Shown here piece after piece: positions 26,308 through 36,081 of a stretch of 64,000 nt of DNA. The translations under genes and the position numbers were made by a program. The stretch comes from JAGNXB01 sp942490895 (lineage in GTDB: Bacteria; Bacteroidota; Bacteroidia; Chitinophagales; Saprospiraceae). Numbering within the stretch: the stretch's first letter is position 1; each line of letters opens with the position of its first letter. Where the stretch lies: positions 1 to 64,000 of the forward strand of contig CALNZC010000021.1 of assembly GCA_942490895.1 (NCBI GenBank), given 5' to 3'. The notes beneath the pieces are model-generated. The model ran no database searches. It had not been told where the DNA came from and saw only the letters and a program-made list of their open reading frames with translations.

Positions 26308-27774
26308 ATGAATACACCGATTACCATCGCACGCGGAGACGGCATTGGCCCTGAGATCATGGAAGCCACATTGCGCATCCTCAAAGCTGCCAAAGCCCGA
26401 ATTGATATTCATGAGATTGAGATCGGTGAGAAAGTCTATCATCAGGGTCACACCTCTGGTATTCGTCCATCCGATTGGAAGACACTTCGTGAAAATCACA
26501 TTTTCCTCAAAGCGCCAATCACCACACCGAGTGGTGGTGGTTACAAGAGTCTGAACGTTACGATCCGGAAAACCCTCGGCCTCTTTGCCAACGTCCGTCC
26601 GTGTCAAGCACTCCATCCGTTTGTGCCAACCCGCTTCCCGGCCATTGATATGGTGATCATCCGGGAAAATGAGGAAGACCTGTATGCCGGTATTGAACAT
26701 CGGCAGACACAGGATGCCACCCAGTGCCTCAAGCTGATCACCCGTCCCGGAACGGAGAAGATCATGCACTATGCCTTTGAATATGCCAAGGCCGACGGTC
26801 GCCAGAAGGTGACCTGCATGGCCAAGGACAATATCATGAAGATCACGGATGGTCTCTTCCACAAGGTCTTTGACGAGATCGGCGTACAATACCCCAAGAT
26901 CGAAAAGGAATACAAGATCATCGATATCGGTTCTGCCCTCCTGGCTGACCGGCCACATGACTTTGACGTGGTGGTCACGGAAAACCTGTATGGTGACATC
27001 ATCTCGGATATTGTGGCTCTGATCTCCGGATCTGTGGGAATGGCCGGATCGGCCAATATCGGTGAATCCTTCGCGATGTTCGAAGCCATCCATGGCTCTG
27101 CGCCGGATATCGCCGGGCAGGGAATTGCCAACCCCTCCGGACTGCTCAATGGCGCTCTGATGATGCTGACGCATATCGGACAAGGCGATATCGCAGCCAC
27201 TATCAAAAATGCATGGCTCCGGACCCTGGAAGACGGGATCCACACCGGAGATATCTACCAGAAAGAAGTGAGTAAAAAGCGAGTGGGTACAAAGGAATTC
27301 ACAGATGCCGTCATCGCCAACCTGGGCAAGAAGCCGGAGATCCTGGAAGTGGCCGTCGCAGGGGAGAGCAAGGGTGGGATCACGATACCCCCCTATCGCC
27401 GTCAGATCGAGCACAAGGAGCTTGTCGGTGTCGATCTTTTCCTGGATTGGCGTGAAGGTTCTGCCGATGATCTCGGCCATGTTCTGAGCAGTCTGCCACT
27501 CCGACACCTCAAATTGAAAATGATCACTAATCGCGGTGTGAAGGTCTATCCGGATGGACTACCCGAGACCTTCTGTGCTGACCACTGGCGTTGTCGATTT
27601 ATCAGCAAGCAGGCCCAGAGCAGTACCCTCGAACCAGACTATCGCCCTATCCCATTTGAAGGCATCCTTGAAGCCATGCACGTTGCTCATGCGGCCGGTC
27701 TGGATGTGATCAAGATTGAGAATCTCTACGAGTTTGATAATAAGCGTGGGTTCTCATTGGCGCAGGGGGAGTAG
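26308..27774 (+). CDS. icd: NADP-type isocitrate dehydrogenase, Thermus/Rickettsia form
   Basis: Oxidative decarboxylation of isocitrate to 2-oxoglutarate in the TCA cycle. 488 residues, longer than the E. coli type, because it has the extra C-terminal domain (from about 350, KGGITIPPYRRQIEH onward) of the Thermus-type enzymes. Motifs: RGDGIGPEIM, GGGYKSLNVTIRKTLGLFANVRP (substrate loop, read in pieces), IIRENEEDLYAGIEH, the metal/catalytic DIISDIVALISGSVGMAGSANIG region in segments, and EAIHGSAPDIAGQGIANP. A TACATTTG element lies at 26218-26225, 83 bases upstream. Divergent from the kinase pair. Confidence 0.93.
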   Translation: MNTPITIARGDGIGPEIMEATLRILKAAKARIDIHEIEIGEKVYHQGHTSGIRPSDWKTLRENHIFLKAPITTPSGGGYKSLNVTIRKTLGLFANVRPCQALHPFVPTRFPAIDMVIIRENEEDLYAGIEHRQTQDATQCLKLITRPGTEKIMHYAFEYAKADGRQKVTCMAKDNIMKITDGLFHKVFDEIGVQYPKIEKEYKIIDIGSALLADRPHDFDVVVTENLYGDIISDIVALISGSVGMAGSANIGESFAMFEAIHGSAPDIAGQGIANPSGLLNGALMMLTHIGQGDIAATIKNAWLRTLEDGIHTGDIYQKEVSKKRVGTKEFTDAVIANLGKKPEILEVAVAGESKGGITIPPYRRQIEHKELVGVDLFLDWREGSADDLGHVLSSLPLRHLKLKMITNRGVKVYPDGLPETFCADHWRCRFISKQAQSSTLEPDYRPIPFEGILEAMHVAHAAGLDVIKIENLYEFDNKRGFSLAQGE

Positions 27775-27789
27775 CGTTCCTGCCTGCAT

Positions 27790-28420
27790 GCCGTAGTCAT
27801 GGTTCCTTCGTTCCTTCGTTCTTCCCTGGCGGGAAGAACTGTTCCTGGTTGGCTTCGGGATGGGTCAGATATCTTGTTGGTCTGGCTGTTTAACGTTTAA
27901 GAGGGACCGACCAGTCGGCCCTCTGTTCAAGGTTCAATGTACCGGGTTTTGAGCGTTGAACTATCAAGCGCTTACGCACCTTTTCCTGGTGTTTGAGTTT
28001 GATCCTAGCAGTCATGTTGTATCCGCCGGACGGCATATAAGCAAGACAATCATGCGGTTTAACCGTGGCATAAAAAAATGGGTTGGTTTGGGTGTCTCAC
28101 CCGAACCCTTTATGTCTGCGGTGTCTCACCGCATCCTCGAAGGCGAATCTGGTTCCTACCTGCATGCCGTAGGCATGGTTCCTGCCATCTACCCTGGCGG
28201 AAAAATCTGTTCCTTGTTCCTGGTTGGCTTCGGGCTTGGCTAATTATCTAGTTGGTCTGGCTGTTTAATGTTTAAGGAGGGCCGACTGGTCGTCCCTCTG
28301 TTCAAGGTTTAATGTACCAGGCGTTAAACTTTGAACTGGGGAAGCGCCAGCTGACCCTTGAACCTTGAACTGCCCATCTTTTTCTTGCCTGTACACATCC
28401 AGTCAACGAGGAACAGAAGG
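27790..28420. repeat. Dispersed intergenic repeat, two tandem degenerate copies
   Basis: The 1060-base spacer 27775-28836 has no convincing gene. From 27790 it holds two copies, about 360 bases apart, of a unit: CTGCATGCCGTA...GGTTCC, CCCTGGCGG, GTTCCTGGTTGGCTTCGGG, GTTGGTCTGGCTGTTTAA, a hairpin-like GGACCGACCAGTCGGCCCTC, then CTCTGTTCAAGGTTCAATGTACC. The tail TGTACACATCCAG is the same as at 15664. A TTTGATCCTAGCAGTCATG block at 28000 returns at 30010. From 28441 to 28836 I see no repeat, only the promoter region of the SPFH gene. Confidence 0.65.
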
Positions 28421-28836
28421 AACCAGAAATCAGAAACATCTCCGATGGTACCATCCATCCGTTTCACCCTCCCGGGGAATCCCCAAACCAAGGATGTCCT
28501 AGCCCAGGTTTTTTAATCGCCGAAGGAGATAAACCCGGGGACACCAAAACCGGATGGGAATAGGAAACCATTAAAATGGTATTCGGACGATCGGCCCAAT
28601 CTCATATTCCACTATTACCTGTTTGTAAAGGAAATGGTTAAAACCCTGTTCGCGGAAGGTGGAAGCCTCTTTTTGTATTCTCACCTATTTCTAATCCAGA
28701 TAATAGAATTCTCATCTTACTGACAATCAAATACTTAAAGAAATAATAGAAGAAATTATTTGAATTTATCATTCTCCTCAAATAAAATCAAAGAACCAGA
28801 AATGCGGGATAAGCATTTCATGCCTAAACAATTGCC

Positions 28837-29628
28837 ATGAAATCAATACATCTCTTTTTGGTTGCTTTTCTGACGATATCTTTGACCTCTTGTGCTGTTG
28901 TGCGGCAGGGAGAGGTTGGTGTCAAACGCACACTTGGAAAATACCGGGAGCAACCCTATACGGAGGGTCTGCGCGTATTCAATCCATTTGTCTCTACTAT
29001 CGTCAAAGTCACCACCCAGACGGAAAATCTGGAAGTAGCACTGAGCATTCCCTCCAAGGAAGGTTTGAACATTGCCGCTGAAGTTTCCATACTGTATCAT
29101 GTGATACCGAAAAAGGCTCCTGATCTGCTGATCAACATCGGTAAGAACTATGAACGAAATATCATTCTTCCGGTCTTTCGTTCGGCAGTGGCGGATGTGA
29201 GCTCACGTTTTTTTGCACGAGATATGCATACGGGTGAGCGTGCTCAAATTGAGAAGGCCATTCGTGACCAGATGATGGCCTTGTTAGATGGGAAGGGAAT
29301 CGAGATCGAAGCCGTTCTGTTGAAGAGTATCCAGATGCCCAAAAATCTGGCCCGGGCCATCGAAGAAAAATTGGAAGCCGATCAGAGTGCCCAGCGAATG
29401 GAATTTGTCCTCAATCAAGCCAGACAGGAAGCTGAACGGCGTCGTATTGAGGCAGAAGGCGTACGGGATGCACAGTCTATCATATCAGAAGGGTTAAATC
29501 CCATGATCCTTCAATTCAAATCAATTGAAGCCTTTCTCCAACTAGCCCAGTCTCCCAATTCCAAGGTCATTCTCTCAGATGGTGACCTGCCCATGATGAT
29601 GAATCTGGATGACGAAGGCAAGCTTTAG
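28837..29628 (+). CDS. SPFH/prohibitin-family lipoprotein
   Basis: 263 residues. Lipobox LTSC with the lipidated Cys at residue 19, then an SPFH domain (residues 22-190: VRQGEVGVKRTLGKY, IPSKEGLNIAAEVSILYHV, FFARDMHTGERAQIEKAI) and a charged coiled-coil (NQARQEAERRRIEAEGVRDAQ). Prohibitin-like proteins build large ring scaffolds at membranes and tune proteases; a lipid anchor with the domain on the periplasmic side is the odd point here. Stands alone in repeat-rich surroundings with a clean terminator downstream. Confidence 0.9.
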   Translation: MKSIHLFLVAFLTISLTSCAVVRQGEVGVKRTLGKYREQPYTEGLRVFNPFVSTIVKVTTQTENLEVALSIPSKEGLNIAAEVSILYHVIPKKAPDLLINIGKNYERNIILPVFRSAVADVSSRFFARDMHTGERAQIEKAIRDQMMALLDGKGIEIEAVLLKSIQMPKNLARAIEEKLEADQSAQRMEFVLNQARQEAERRRIEAEGVRDAQSIISEGLNPMILQFKSIEAFLQLAQSPNSKVILSDGDLPMMMNLDDEGKL

Positions 29629-29684
29629 CCTCGTATGGATTAACCAGTAATTTCTTTGTTCATTTTCTCATAGTTCACTAGCCT

Positions 29685-29715
29685 GCCGCCGGAAAACGTT
29701 CCGGCGGCTTTTTTT
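29685..29715 (+). terminator. Rho-independent terminator of the SPFH gene
   Basis: Perfect 10-bp stem GCCGCCGGAA/TTCCGGCGGC with a 4-base loop and seven Ts, 57 bases past the stop codon. Confidence 0.92.
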
Positions 29716-29739
29716 GATTGACAACCTGATTGATGCTTC

Positions 29740-30230
29740 TCATACTTCGGGTTGGTTTGGGTGTCTCACCCGAACCCTTTGTGTCTGCGGTGTCGCACCG
29801 CATCCCCAAAGGCAAATCTGGTTTCTGCGTTCCTGCGATCTTCCCTGGCGGGAAGATCTGTTCCGCGTTCCTGGTTGTCTTTACTCTGGGGAGGTGTGAA
29901 ACGTTGGGCTGTTCAACGTGAAAGGAGGACCGACAAGTCGGCCCTCTGTTCAATGTACTGGACGTTGAACCAGCCGGTTGGCGGGCACACATGGTTCCAG
30001 GTGTTTGAGTTTGATCCTAGCAGTCATGCTGTTTGTATTGGATGTTCGGCGCTCAAAGCGTTTATTCGTTTATGAGTTTATTCGTTAAACCCAACCTTTT
30101 GTCCACAATGAGACATGAATGACGTAGAACGTTGAAGGTTGAACAGGGTAGCGCCAGTTGACCATTGAACCTTGAACAGCCAGGCTTTTACACGGGTGTT
30201 TACATCCAGACAACCAGGAACAGTGTCTGG
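29740..30230. repeat. Third copy of the dispersed intergenic repeat
   Basis: The 750-base spacer 29629-30379 carries, after the terminator, GGTTTGGGTGTCTCACCCG, TGCGGTGTCGCACCGCATCC, CCCTGGCGGGAAGATCTGTT, GGACCGACAAGTCGGCCCTC and TTTGATCCTAGCAGTCATG, each matching the 27790-28420 copies. It ends with ACATCCAGACAACCAGGAAC at about 30205. Short reading frames inside these repeats look alike only because the DNA is repeated; I do not call them genes. Confidence 0.65.
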
Positions 30231-30379
30231 CATCAAGACCTGTTTTCCACCCCCGTCTTTTTTCGTGACTGGCAGTCACGAAAAAATCCACCCCCGCCAG
30301 CGGGGGACAAATAGGCACATCCCCAACGAAATCCCACTCCGGATCGTTATCTTAGGCAACAACGAGATCGAAAGAGGGA

Positions 30380-30949
30380 ATGACCTACCGCCCGAACAGT
30401 ACGGATGAGGAGCTGGTCGCAGGATGCTGCGATGGCCATCGCCTTGCCCAACGCTATCTGTACGAGCGGTATGCCGGCAAAATGATGGGGATTCCCATGC
30501 GCTACACCCGCGATCGGGAAGAGGCCATGGAGATCTTCAATCAGGCATTTTTGAAGATTCTCCAGAACCTGCCCAGGTATCAGCCTACCGGCCCACTTGG
30601 TGGATGGATGGCCCGGATCGTGTTCAACACCTGTATCGATTACGTTCGAAGCCGCAAGACCTACAACCAGACCATCCGCTTTCCGGAGGTGATGGAAGTG
30701 GATGGTGTCAGTCGGAACGAAGCCCATGATCAATTGGATGCAAACGTCATCTATCAGTTGATCCAGGAACTTCCTCCGGCGGCTCGAAATGTATTCAGTC
30801 TGTATGTTATCGACGGATACCGACACAAAGACATCGGCGAGATGCTGAACATCGATGAAGGCACCTCTCGCTGGCACCTGGCGCAAGCCCGAAAGACCCT
30901 CCAAAAGAAGATCCTGGAAATGGAGCAAACACGAACCGTGAACACATGA
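30380..30949 (+). CDS. ECF RNA polymerase sigma factor
   Basis: 189 residues. Region 2 at about 20-85 (RYLYERYAGKMMGIPMRYTR, then WMARIVFNTCIDYVRSRK) and region 4 at about 125-180 (LPPAARNVFSLYVIDGYRHK, then IGEMLNIDEGTSRWHLAQAR). It directs RNA polymerase to a small regulon, usually held in check by a membrane anti-sigma partner. The next gene overlaps by 4 bases (ATGA) and has an N-terminal soluble part with a membrane segment, the likely partner. No copy of the outward promoter motif seen at 56337-56440 was found upstream. Confidence 0.93.
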   Translation: MTYRPNSTDEELVAGCCDGHRLAQRYLYERYAGKMMGIPMRYTRDREEAMEIFNQAFLKILQNLPRYQPTGPLGGWMARIVFNTCIDYVRSRKTYNQTIRFPEVMEVDGVSRNEAHDQLDANVIYQLIQELPPAARNVFSLYVIDGYRHKDIGEMLNIDEGTSRWHLAQARKTLQKKILEMEQTRTVNT

Positions 30950-32241
30950 AACAGAAGATATCATCTGAAGAACAAGCCTGGCGCCAATCCGCGACCAACC
31001 ATGAGTTTCCGTTGCAGGACGGTGACTGGTCGGCTATGGAACGTCTCATCGACGGTCAGAATGACCCCGCTGCTGGTGGACTACCCAGTGGAGCAGGCTC
31101 CTCCACTGCCCTGAGCAATCGCTGGCCCTTCCCCTTCTTTGCCGGCATACTCATCTCCCTGCTGCTGATGGCTGGTCAAGCCTGGTCGGGACAGGACGAA
31201 ACTCCAGGGCTGGATACACCTGTCAACATTCAGCAACCCCTGATCGCCGATCAAACAACTGATGCGCAAGCTAAACCAGAGATGGCTACTGACCGCTACA
31301 CGTCCGCAGCCGAATCTGCATCTGCCGCTACTCCAAAATCGACTCAACAATCTATTGCATCAACCCCAACAAGATCAACGAACACTCCGAACAGCAATAC
31401 TCCTCCACCATCTCCACCACAGGCATATGCGCTCCCTGATCCGGCAACTCAGCATGTACCCGCAATGATTCCTGCCCTACAGGAATCACATGAACCATCA
31501 CGTCCGGCGGTCTCTGATTTCAACACCCTGACTGAAGCAGAATATACACCGGGGTTGATGGCCTTTTCCCGGCTGACCGGAAAAGTAAGCACCGGATTAG
31601 CCGTTCAATCACCGGAACTACCCACTCCAGTCGCACCAGATATTCCGACACCTGATCGGTGGTCTTTCGGATTTTTAGCTGGTGCACGGATGGCTCTTCC
31701 CGACTGGCCTATGGCAACCACTTCATTTGGTGGACTTGCCGGTGGATTTATTCAATATGACCTATCACCTCATTGGTCGGTTCGTGCTGAATTAGCGGGA
31801 AAACTCCTGAGCAGAAATCTTCAGCGATCAGACTCTGATCTCCTCTTTGATGGTTTCGGGGCGACCTTGAAAGTAGACCAAAGCGCAACGACCAACGGAC
31901 TCCTCTTTTTTGAAATGCCCATTCTCGCCGTACTTCGCCAGGGTCGTCATGAATGGTTTGCCGGACCCAAACTGGCCCTGGTGCGCGTTCGCAATGATGC
32001 CAGCAGTCTGGCCTATTCCGGGAATGCCTTCACCGAGGTGAATTCCTATACCATCGTAGAAGGAGTGCGCCGTTTTGATGCCGGCTTGACTCTGGGTTAT
32101 GGCTATCGACTGTTCCATCATTGGGGGATCGACCTGCGCTACAACCAGGGCCTGTTGGACCTGACTCATGACAACTTCTTTAACAACACACATACACTGA
32201 TCAACAGTGATCTGCAATTGACCTTCCGCTATGTTTTCTAA
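30946..32241 (+). CDS. Membrane protein with N-terminal anti-sigma-like region and C-terminal outer-membrane-type beta-barrel
   Basis: 431 residues. Residues 1-58 are soluble and could bind the sigma factor; one membrane helix at about 61-80 (PFPFFAGILISLLLMAGQAW); a Pro/Thr/Ser-rich linker of about 150 residues; then, from about 233 (WSFGFLAGARMALP) to the terminal RYVF, alternating aromatic beta strands as in PorT/OmpW-like barrels. This joins an inner-membrane anchor to an outer-membrane fold with a linker long enough to cross the periplasm. Coupled to the sigma gene (ATGA) and overlapping the next lipoprotein gene by 11 bases. The anti-sigma role is inferred from position. Confidence 0.7.
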   Translation: MKQKISSEEQAWRQSATNHEFPLQDGDWSAMERLIDGQNDPAAGGLPSGAGSSTALSNRWPFPFFAGILISLLLMAGQAWSGQDETPGLDTPVNIQQPLIADQTTDAQAKPEMATDRYTSAAESASAATPKSTQQSIASTPTRSTNTPNSNTPPPSPPQAYALPDPATQHVPAMIPALQESHEPSRPAVSDFNTLTEAEYTPGLMAFSRLTGKVSTGLAVQSPELPTPVAPDIPTPDRWSFGFLAGARMALPDWPMATTSFGGLAGGFIQYDLSPHWSVRAELAGKLLSRNLQRSDSDLLFDGFGATLKVDQSATTNGLLFFEMPILAVLRQGRHEWFAGPKLALVRVRNDASSLAYSGNAFTEVNSYTIVEGVRRFDAGLTLGYGYRLFHHWGIDLRYNQGLLDLTHDNFFNNTHTLINSDLQLTFRYVF

Positions 32242-32923
32242 TCGATTCACCATCTTCAGCTTTCTCATTCTTGGCGGCTTGTTGCTCACTTCCTGCAAGT
32301 CAGATAAGGTCTTTGATCTGGACCCTACTGATCCGGGTACTGGCATTTTTGAAGCGAGGGGTACACTCACCCCACTGGAAGGTGGATTTGCAGAATTAAC
32401 CTTTGCCTATATCAGCGGAGAGATCGATCCATGGGGCTATTCAATCATTGCAAGCACCTATGAAGATTTTGTGAATAATTCTCCCTACAAGACCCTCGTT
32501 GGACGTCTGACCCATCCATCAGTAGATATTTTTAGTATTGGTATCCAATCCAAAGAACCCTTCGATGCAAGCAATATGGTCTGGGGCTGGTCTAAAACCG
32601 AAATTGACAATCTTCTCCAACCGGGGGACACGCTCTCCATCGGCTACGGACCAGGGGAAGCCATCCTAGGGGTCGGCCATCCGGATTTTAACCATCCGAC
32701 CGGGCCCTTTTATACAGTGCCGACAGAAAATCAGGGTGGAATCAATCCTAACGGCCCCGGATTTGTGATCATAGATACAGTCGAACCCTATATGGCATCC
32801 GCCTATGAAATCACACGAGCAGGCCTGCGTGTACATGTCCGATATCAAGGCCGTATTAATGGCATCTTCGGACAGCCCGATTATTGGGTCACCGGTACCG
32901 CTGTGCTGTTCTTTGAGTATTGA
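32231..32923 (+). CDS. Lipoprotein of unknown function in the ECF operon
   Basis: 230 residues with lipobox LLTSC (Cys at residue 22). The mature protein is beta-rich (GTLTPLEGGFAELTFAYISG, then WVTGTAVLFFEY at the end). No enzyme motif. It overlaps the end of the beta-barrel gene by 11 bases, so it belongs to the sigma operon and may be part of the same envelope complex. Confidence 0.75.
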   Translation: MFSNRFTIFSFLILGGLLLTSCKSDKVFDLDPTDPGTGIFEARGTLTPLEGGFAELTFAYISGEIDPWGYSIIASTYEDFVNNSPYKTLVGRLTHPSVDIFSIGIQSKEPFDASNMVWGWSKTEIDNLLQPGDTLSIGYGPGEAILGVGHPDFNHPTGPFYTVPTENQGGINPNGPGFVIIDTVEPYMASAYEITRAGLRVHVRYQGRINGIFGQPDYWVTGTAVLFFEY

Positions 32924-33354
32924 TCTTTGCGGAAGACCAATTTCCTCGTTCATTTTCTTCCAGAACAATCTTTCTCCAGTTTGAGGCGCTTCCCATCTGA
33001 AGCCTGAGTACTCGCCATTTCAATGGCTCATGTAGAGTGCCCGAACCCCTTGGCGGTGCCCAATCTTGTCAGGAGCCACATCGGGTCTTCAGATTTAGTT
33101 GAGTCTTTCTGACTTAAACGCGGCAATAACCAGGACCCATATCCCCCGCCTTCAAGATCGGAAAGACATCCTCATCCCCGAAGTGATCAGCCTGTATGAA
33201 CATACATGCCTCAGCTGCCCAACTCATTTTTTGCGTTTCCTATTCATTTTCAATGAATTATCTTCCACCAACAGGAAGAATTAAAATAGTAGCCGGTGTA
33301 CGCTTCTGCCTATATTCGCAGCTACACGCAAACAATAAACCACACTCCATCACT
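32924..33354. other. Intergenic region without gene
   Basis: 431 bases between the ECF operon and the first metallopeptidase. No coding signal; a TATATTCG at 33311-33318, one mismatch from the -7 consensus, could be the promoter of the downstream gene. Confidence 0.4.
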
Positions 33355-36006
33355 ATGATCAATAATTCCTTCATCAAAACTGCAGCGCACAAAACATTGG
33401 CCCTCCTATTGGCCTGTGCACTTTCTGCCCAGATGGCTACAGCGCAACTCAATTGTAACAATGCAGTGCCCATAGAAATTGGTACCACATACAACGGAAA
33501 TACTACCGGCGGAAACAGCAATGTATCCACGTACAATAATGATCCATGGTGGCAGTTAACCGGCCCAGAAATTGTGCATACCCTTGAATGGCCGGGTGGT
33601 GATATCCTGATCAAGTTGAGCAACAAAGCTGCCGCTCTGGATCTGATTCTCGTGAAGTCCTGTGATGCGAATGATTTTGTCTATTCCGGAGGAGGCAATT
33701 CTGGTACTGCCGACTCGTACATTCAAATATATCTGGATCCGGGTTCCTATTATATTGTTGTCGATGGATGGCAACAGGCAAAGGGGGGATATGACCTGTT
33801 TGTCCGACAGAATATATCGGTAAACATTAACGGTGTGAACCGCACTTTCCTGCTGATTGACGGTACTGTATATGAGCAAATAGGGCCAAACCAGGTTGCC
33901 ATTGCGACCAATGTCGAATCCATAAACAAAAACTGGGGCCATGTGACGAACAGCTCGACCGGAACAGGTAAGGATGAAAATGTCTTATCCATTAAACAAG
34001 TAGGCCAGGACAAACCGAAGATTTTCCTCAATGAGAATTTCAATACGGACTATTTAAAGCAGAAACTGTTCTGCCAGTCACAAACACTGTCACTATTTGG
34101 AGAATTTGTCTTTGATGGAAACGACAATATATTGACAGGATGCGATATTCTCAGGTGCGAAAACGGATATACGTTGGCCCACCAGAATGATGGGCAAATA
34201 AAACTGCACACCCCGGCAAATAGCAATAACTGGCTGGATGTCAAACAAGTGATTACTGTAAATTCCGTTTCCTACTACATCAAAAAAGATGACTCCACTG
34301 TCTGGGAATTAACCGGGGCCGAAGCTCAGGCCAGTATGATCGGTATTGACGCTCAGTTACTACAGGACAACGATAATCAACTGATCAAAATAAGTCAGCA
34401 AGGAGACTACGAAAGATGGAATGGGACATCCTGGTCCAGCCTCACCCCCAACTACACCAGTGTAAGCCCTGAAATGACGGATGATGGATTATGGTTCTTT
34501 ATTCAGGCCAAACCCCAATTGGAAAGCGGTGTCAATGTCAATATCAACCACAAACAAGGATTGACCTATGATGCTAATGGCGATTTCAAAATGGACTTGA
34601 TCCCGTCAACCGGAAATTGTGAGGAATATCTATGGCGCACCAAAAGTATTGGCGGTGGCAAACGACTGTTGATCAATAAAGCAAAAGGAGAGAACAATCC
34701 GCTTTTAATGGCCACAGATGGCACTCTGACTTTTGAACAAGGCATGGGCGTTAAGGAATGGGAAATCAATCTGGCTGATAAAAGCACATATGGGACTAAT
34801 GCATACCATTTGGTTGGTTCGAATTCCGATAAAGCTTTATCCTATGAAAATGATATCCAATCGACCACACCTGTTCCAGGAAGTCCGAATCAGACTTGGA
34901 TATTCCAATTCAATCAACTGGCCAAAGATTACTTTTTGCCCATCCCGACAAAGACCAACCTGGAAACCTACTACACAGACAATGCGAACTTCAATCTAAA
35001 CGAAGACGCTCCTGCCATCCTTGAAACCTATAATAAATTCCTGAAAGGCGATCATGGTGTCACTTTCTTTGCCACAAATACTAGCAGCGACTGGGCGATT
35101 GTCAACTATTATTTTACAGTAAATAATATGATGAATGCCGTCAATTCCCCGAAGCCAGCGGATCCGCAAGTGAATCCCAACCAAATCAAGACGCTTTCGG
35201 CGATGGCAGGAAGAAGCATTGTCATTATTAATAAAGACGACTTGAACGCTCAAGTCCCCAACCACTATTTCACCCAGGGTTTTAACTCCTACAGTGTGGC
35301 CAGTTTAAGAGGCTCATCCGGATACAATGCGTACCGAAAGTGGATCCTTGTTTCAGAAGAACTCACCTGCAAAACGGGAATTGTCAATCGGCCACTTGAT
35401 CAAGCATTCAGACGATTTGATCACGGTGTTCATGAATTTGGACATGCGCTGCAGGAGCTATGCAATTGGATCGCTATTGTCGATGCTAATAATATGTGTG
35501 ATGCGGAAAAGGGCAAAAGCTCTGAATGCTTTTGCTATGATATCCAATACTGGTTTAACAGCAGCGGAAATAGCAACACCTACCCTGGATTGAGAGCAAA
35601 CCAGTGGTGGCAGTCTCCATCCATCTCCAGTATGGAGAGGGCTCTCTTTATGGAGAAAATATTCAATAAGAATAACACCTGGATGCCCCCTAAAGTCCTT
35701 CGATCTGATGGCTATAATCCTTCAGGACCAACTGAAAACACAACTCCATCTGCTGTTGACCCTGCCTTACTCAGTAAATTAGTTTTATTTCCCAATCCGA
35801 CAAACGGAAAACTGATCCTGGACGTACCGGCCAATATTCAAGCATACAGAATGGTTGTGTACAACTTGACCGGTCAATCTGTACACCAGCAATCCATTCA
35901 AACTGGTGTAAATCAAATTGATTTACTTTCGATCGGGCATGGTGTATATTTTATCCATGTGGAGACTGCGCAAGGCAATGTATTGCGACGGATTATTGTC
36001 CAGTAA
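33355..36006 (+). CDS. Large secreted zinc-metallopeptidase-like protein with T9SS sorting domain
   Basis: 883 residues from ATG 33355, which is followed by a proper signal peptide (KTLALLLACALSAQMATAQ); a longer upstream frame has none. Residues 30-160 look like a prepeptidase-type beta domain (YIQIYLDPGSYYIVVDGW). A zinc motif HEFGH lies at 693-697 in FDHGVHEFGHALQELCNW. The last 75 residues (LFPNPTNGKLILDV, ending VLRRIIVQ) are the type A sorting domain. Probably a surface or released protease; I cannot place it in a named peptidase family. The next gene also carries an HExxH motif and T9SS tail. Confidence 0.82.
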   Translation: MINNSFIKTAAHKTLALLLACALSAQMATAQLNCNNAVPIEIGTTYNGNTTGGNSNVSTYNNDPWWQLTGPEIVHTLEWPGGDILIKLSNKAAALDLILVKSCDANDFVYSGGGNSGTADSYIQIYLDPGSYYIVVDGWQQAKGGYDLFVRQNISVNINGVNRTFLLIDGTVYEQIGPNQVAIATNVESINKNWGHVTNSSTGTGKDENVLSIKQVGQDKPKIFLNENFNTDYLKQKLFCQSQTLSLFGEFVFDGNDNILTGCDILRCENGYTLAHQNDGQIKLHTPANSNNWLDVKQVITVNSVSYYIKKDDSTVWELTGAEAQASMIGIDAQLLQDNDNQLIKISQQGDYERWNGTSWSSLTPNYTSVSPEMTDDGLWFFIQAKPQLESGVNVNINHKQGLTYDANGDFKMDLIPSTGNCEEYLWRTKSIGGGKRLLINKAKGENNPLLMATDGTLTFEQGMGVKEWEINLADKSTYGTNAYHLVGSNSDKALSYENDIQSTTPVPGSPNQTWIFQFNQLAKDYFLPIPTKTNLETYYTDNANFNLNEDAPAILETYNKFLKGDHGVTFFATNTSSDWAIVNYYFTVNNMMNAVNSPKPADPQVNPNQIKTLSAMAGRSIVIINKDDLNAQVPNHYFTQGFNSYSVASLRGSSGYNAYRKWILVSEELTCKTGIVNRPLDQAFRRFDHGVHEFGHALQELCNWIAIVDANNMCDAEKGKSSECFCYDIQYWFNSSGNSNTYPGLRANQWWQSPSISSMERALFMEKIFNKNNTWMPPKVLRSDGYNPSGPTENTTPSAVDPALLSKLVLFPNPTNGKLILDVPANIQAYRMVVYNLTGQSVHQQSIQTGVNQIDLLSIGHGVYFIHVETAQGNVLRRIIVQ

Positions 36007-36081
36007 TTAAGACACTAAATGGTTATCCATTCATATTGCTCGCTCCAGGACAGCCTATCTAATTCACCTCAATAAAATAGA

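Noticed and set aside
26293..27507. A 404-codon open frame on the minus strand opposite icd
   Set aside because: It mirrors the codon pattern of icd, has no recognisable domain and the plus-strand gene is certain.
27956..28243. 95-codon frame that resembles a frame at 29730-29921 (VGLGVSPEPF...VSHRI)
   Set aside because: The likeness follows from the repeated DNA; the frames differ in phase, start and end, and copies carry indels.
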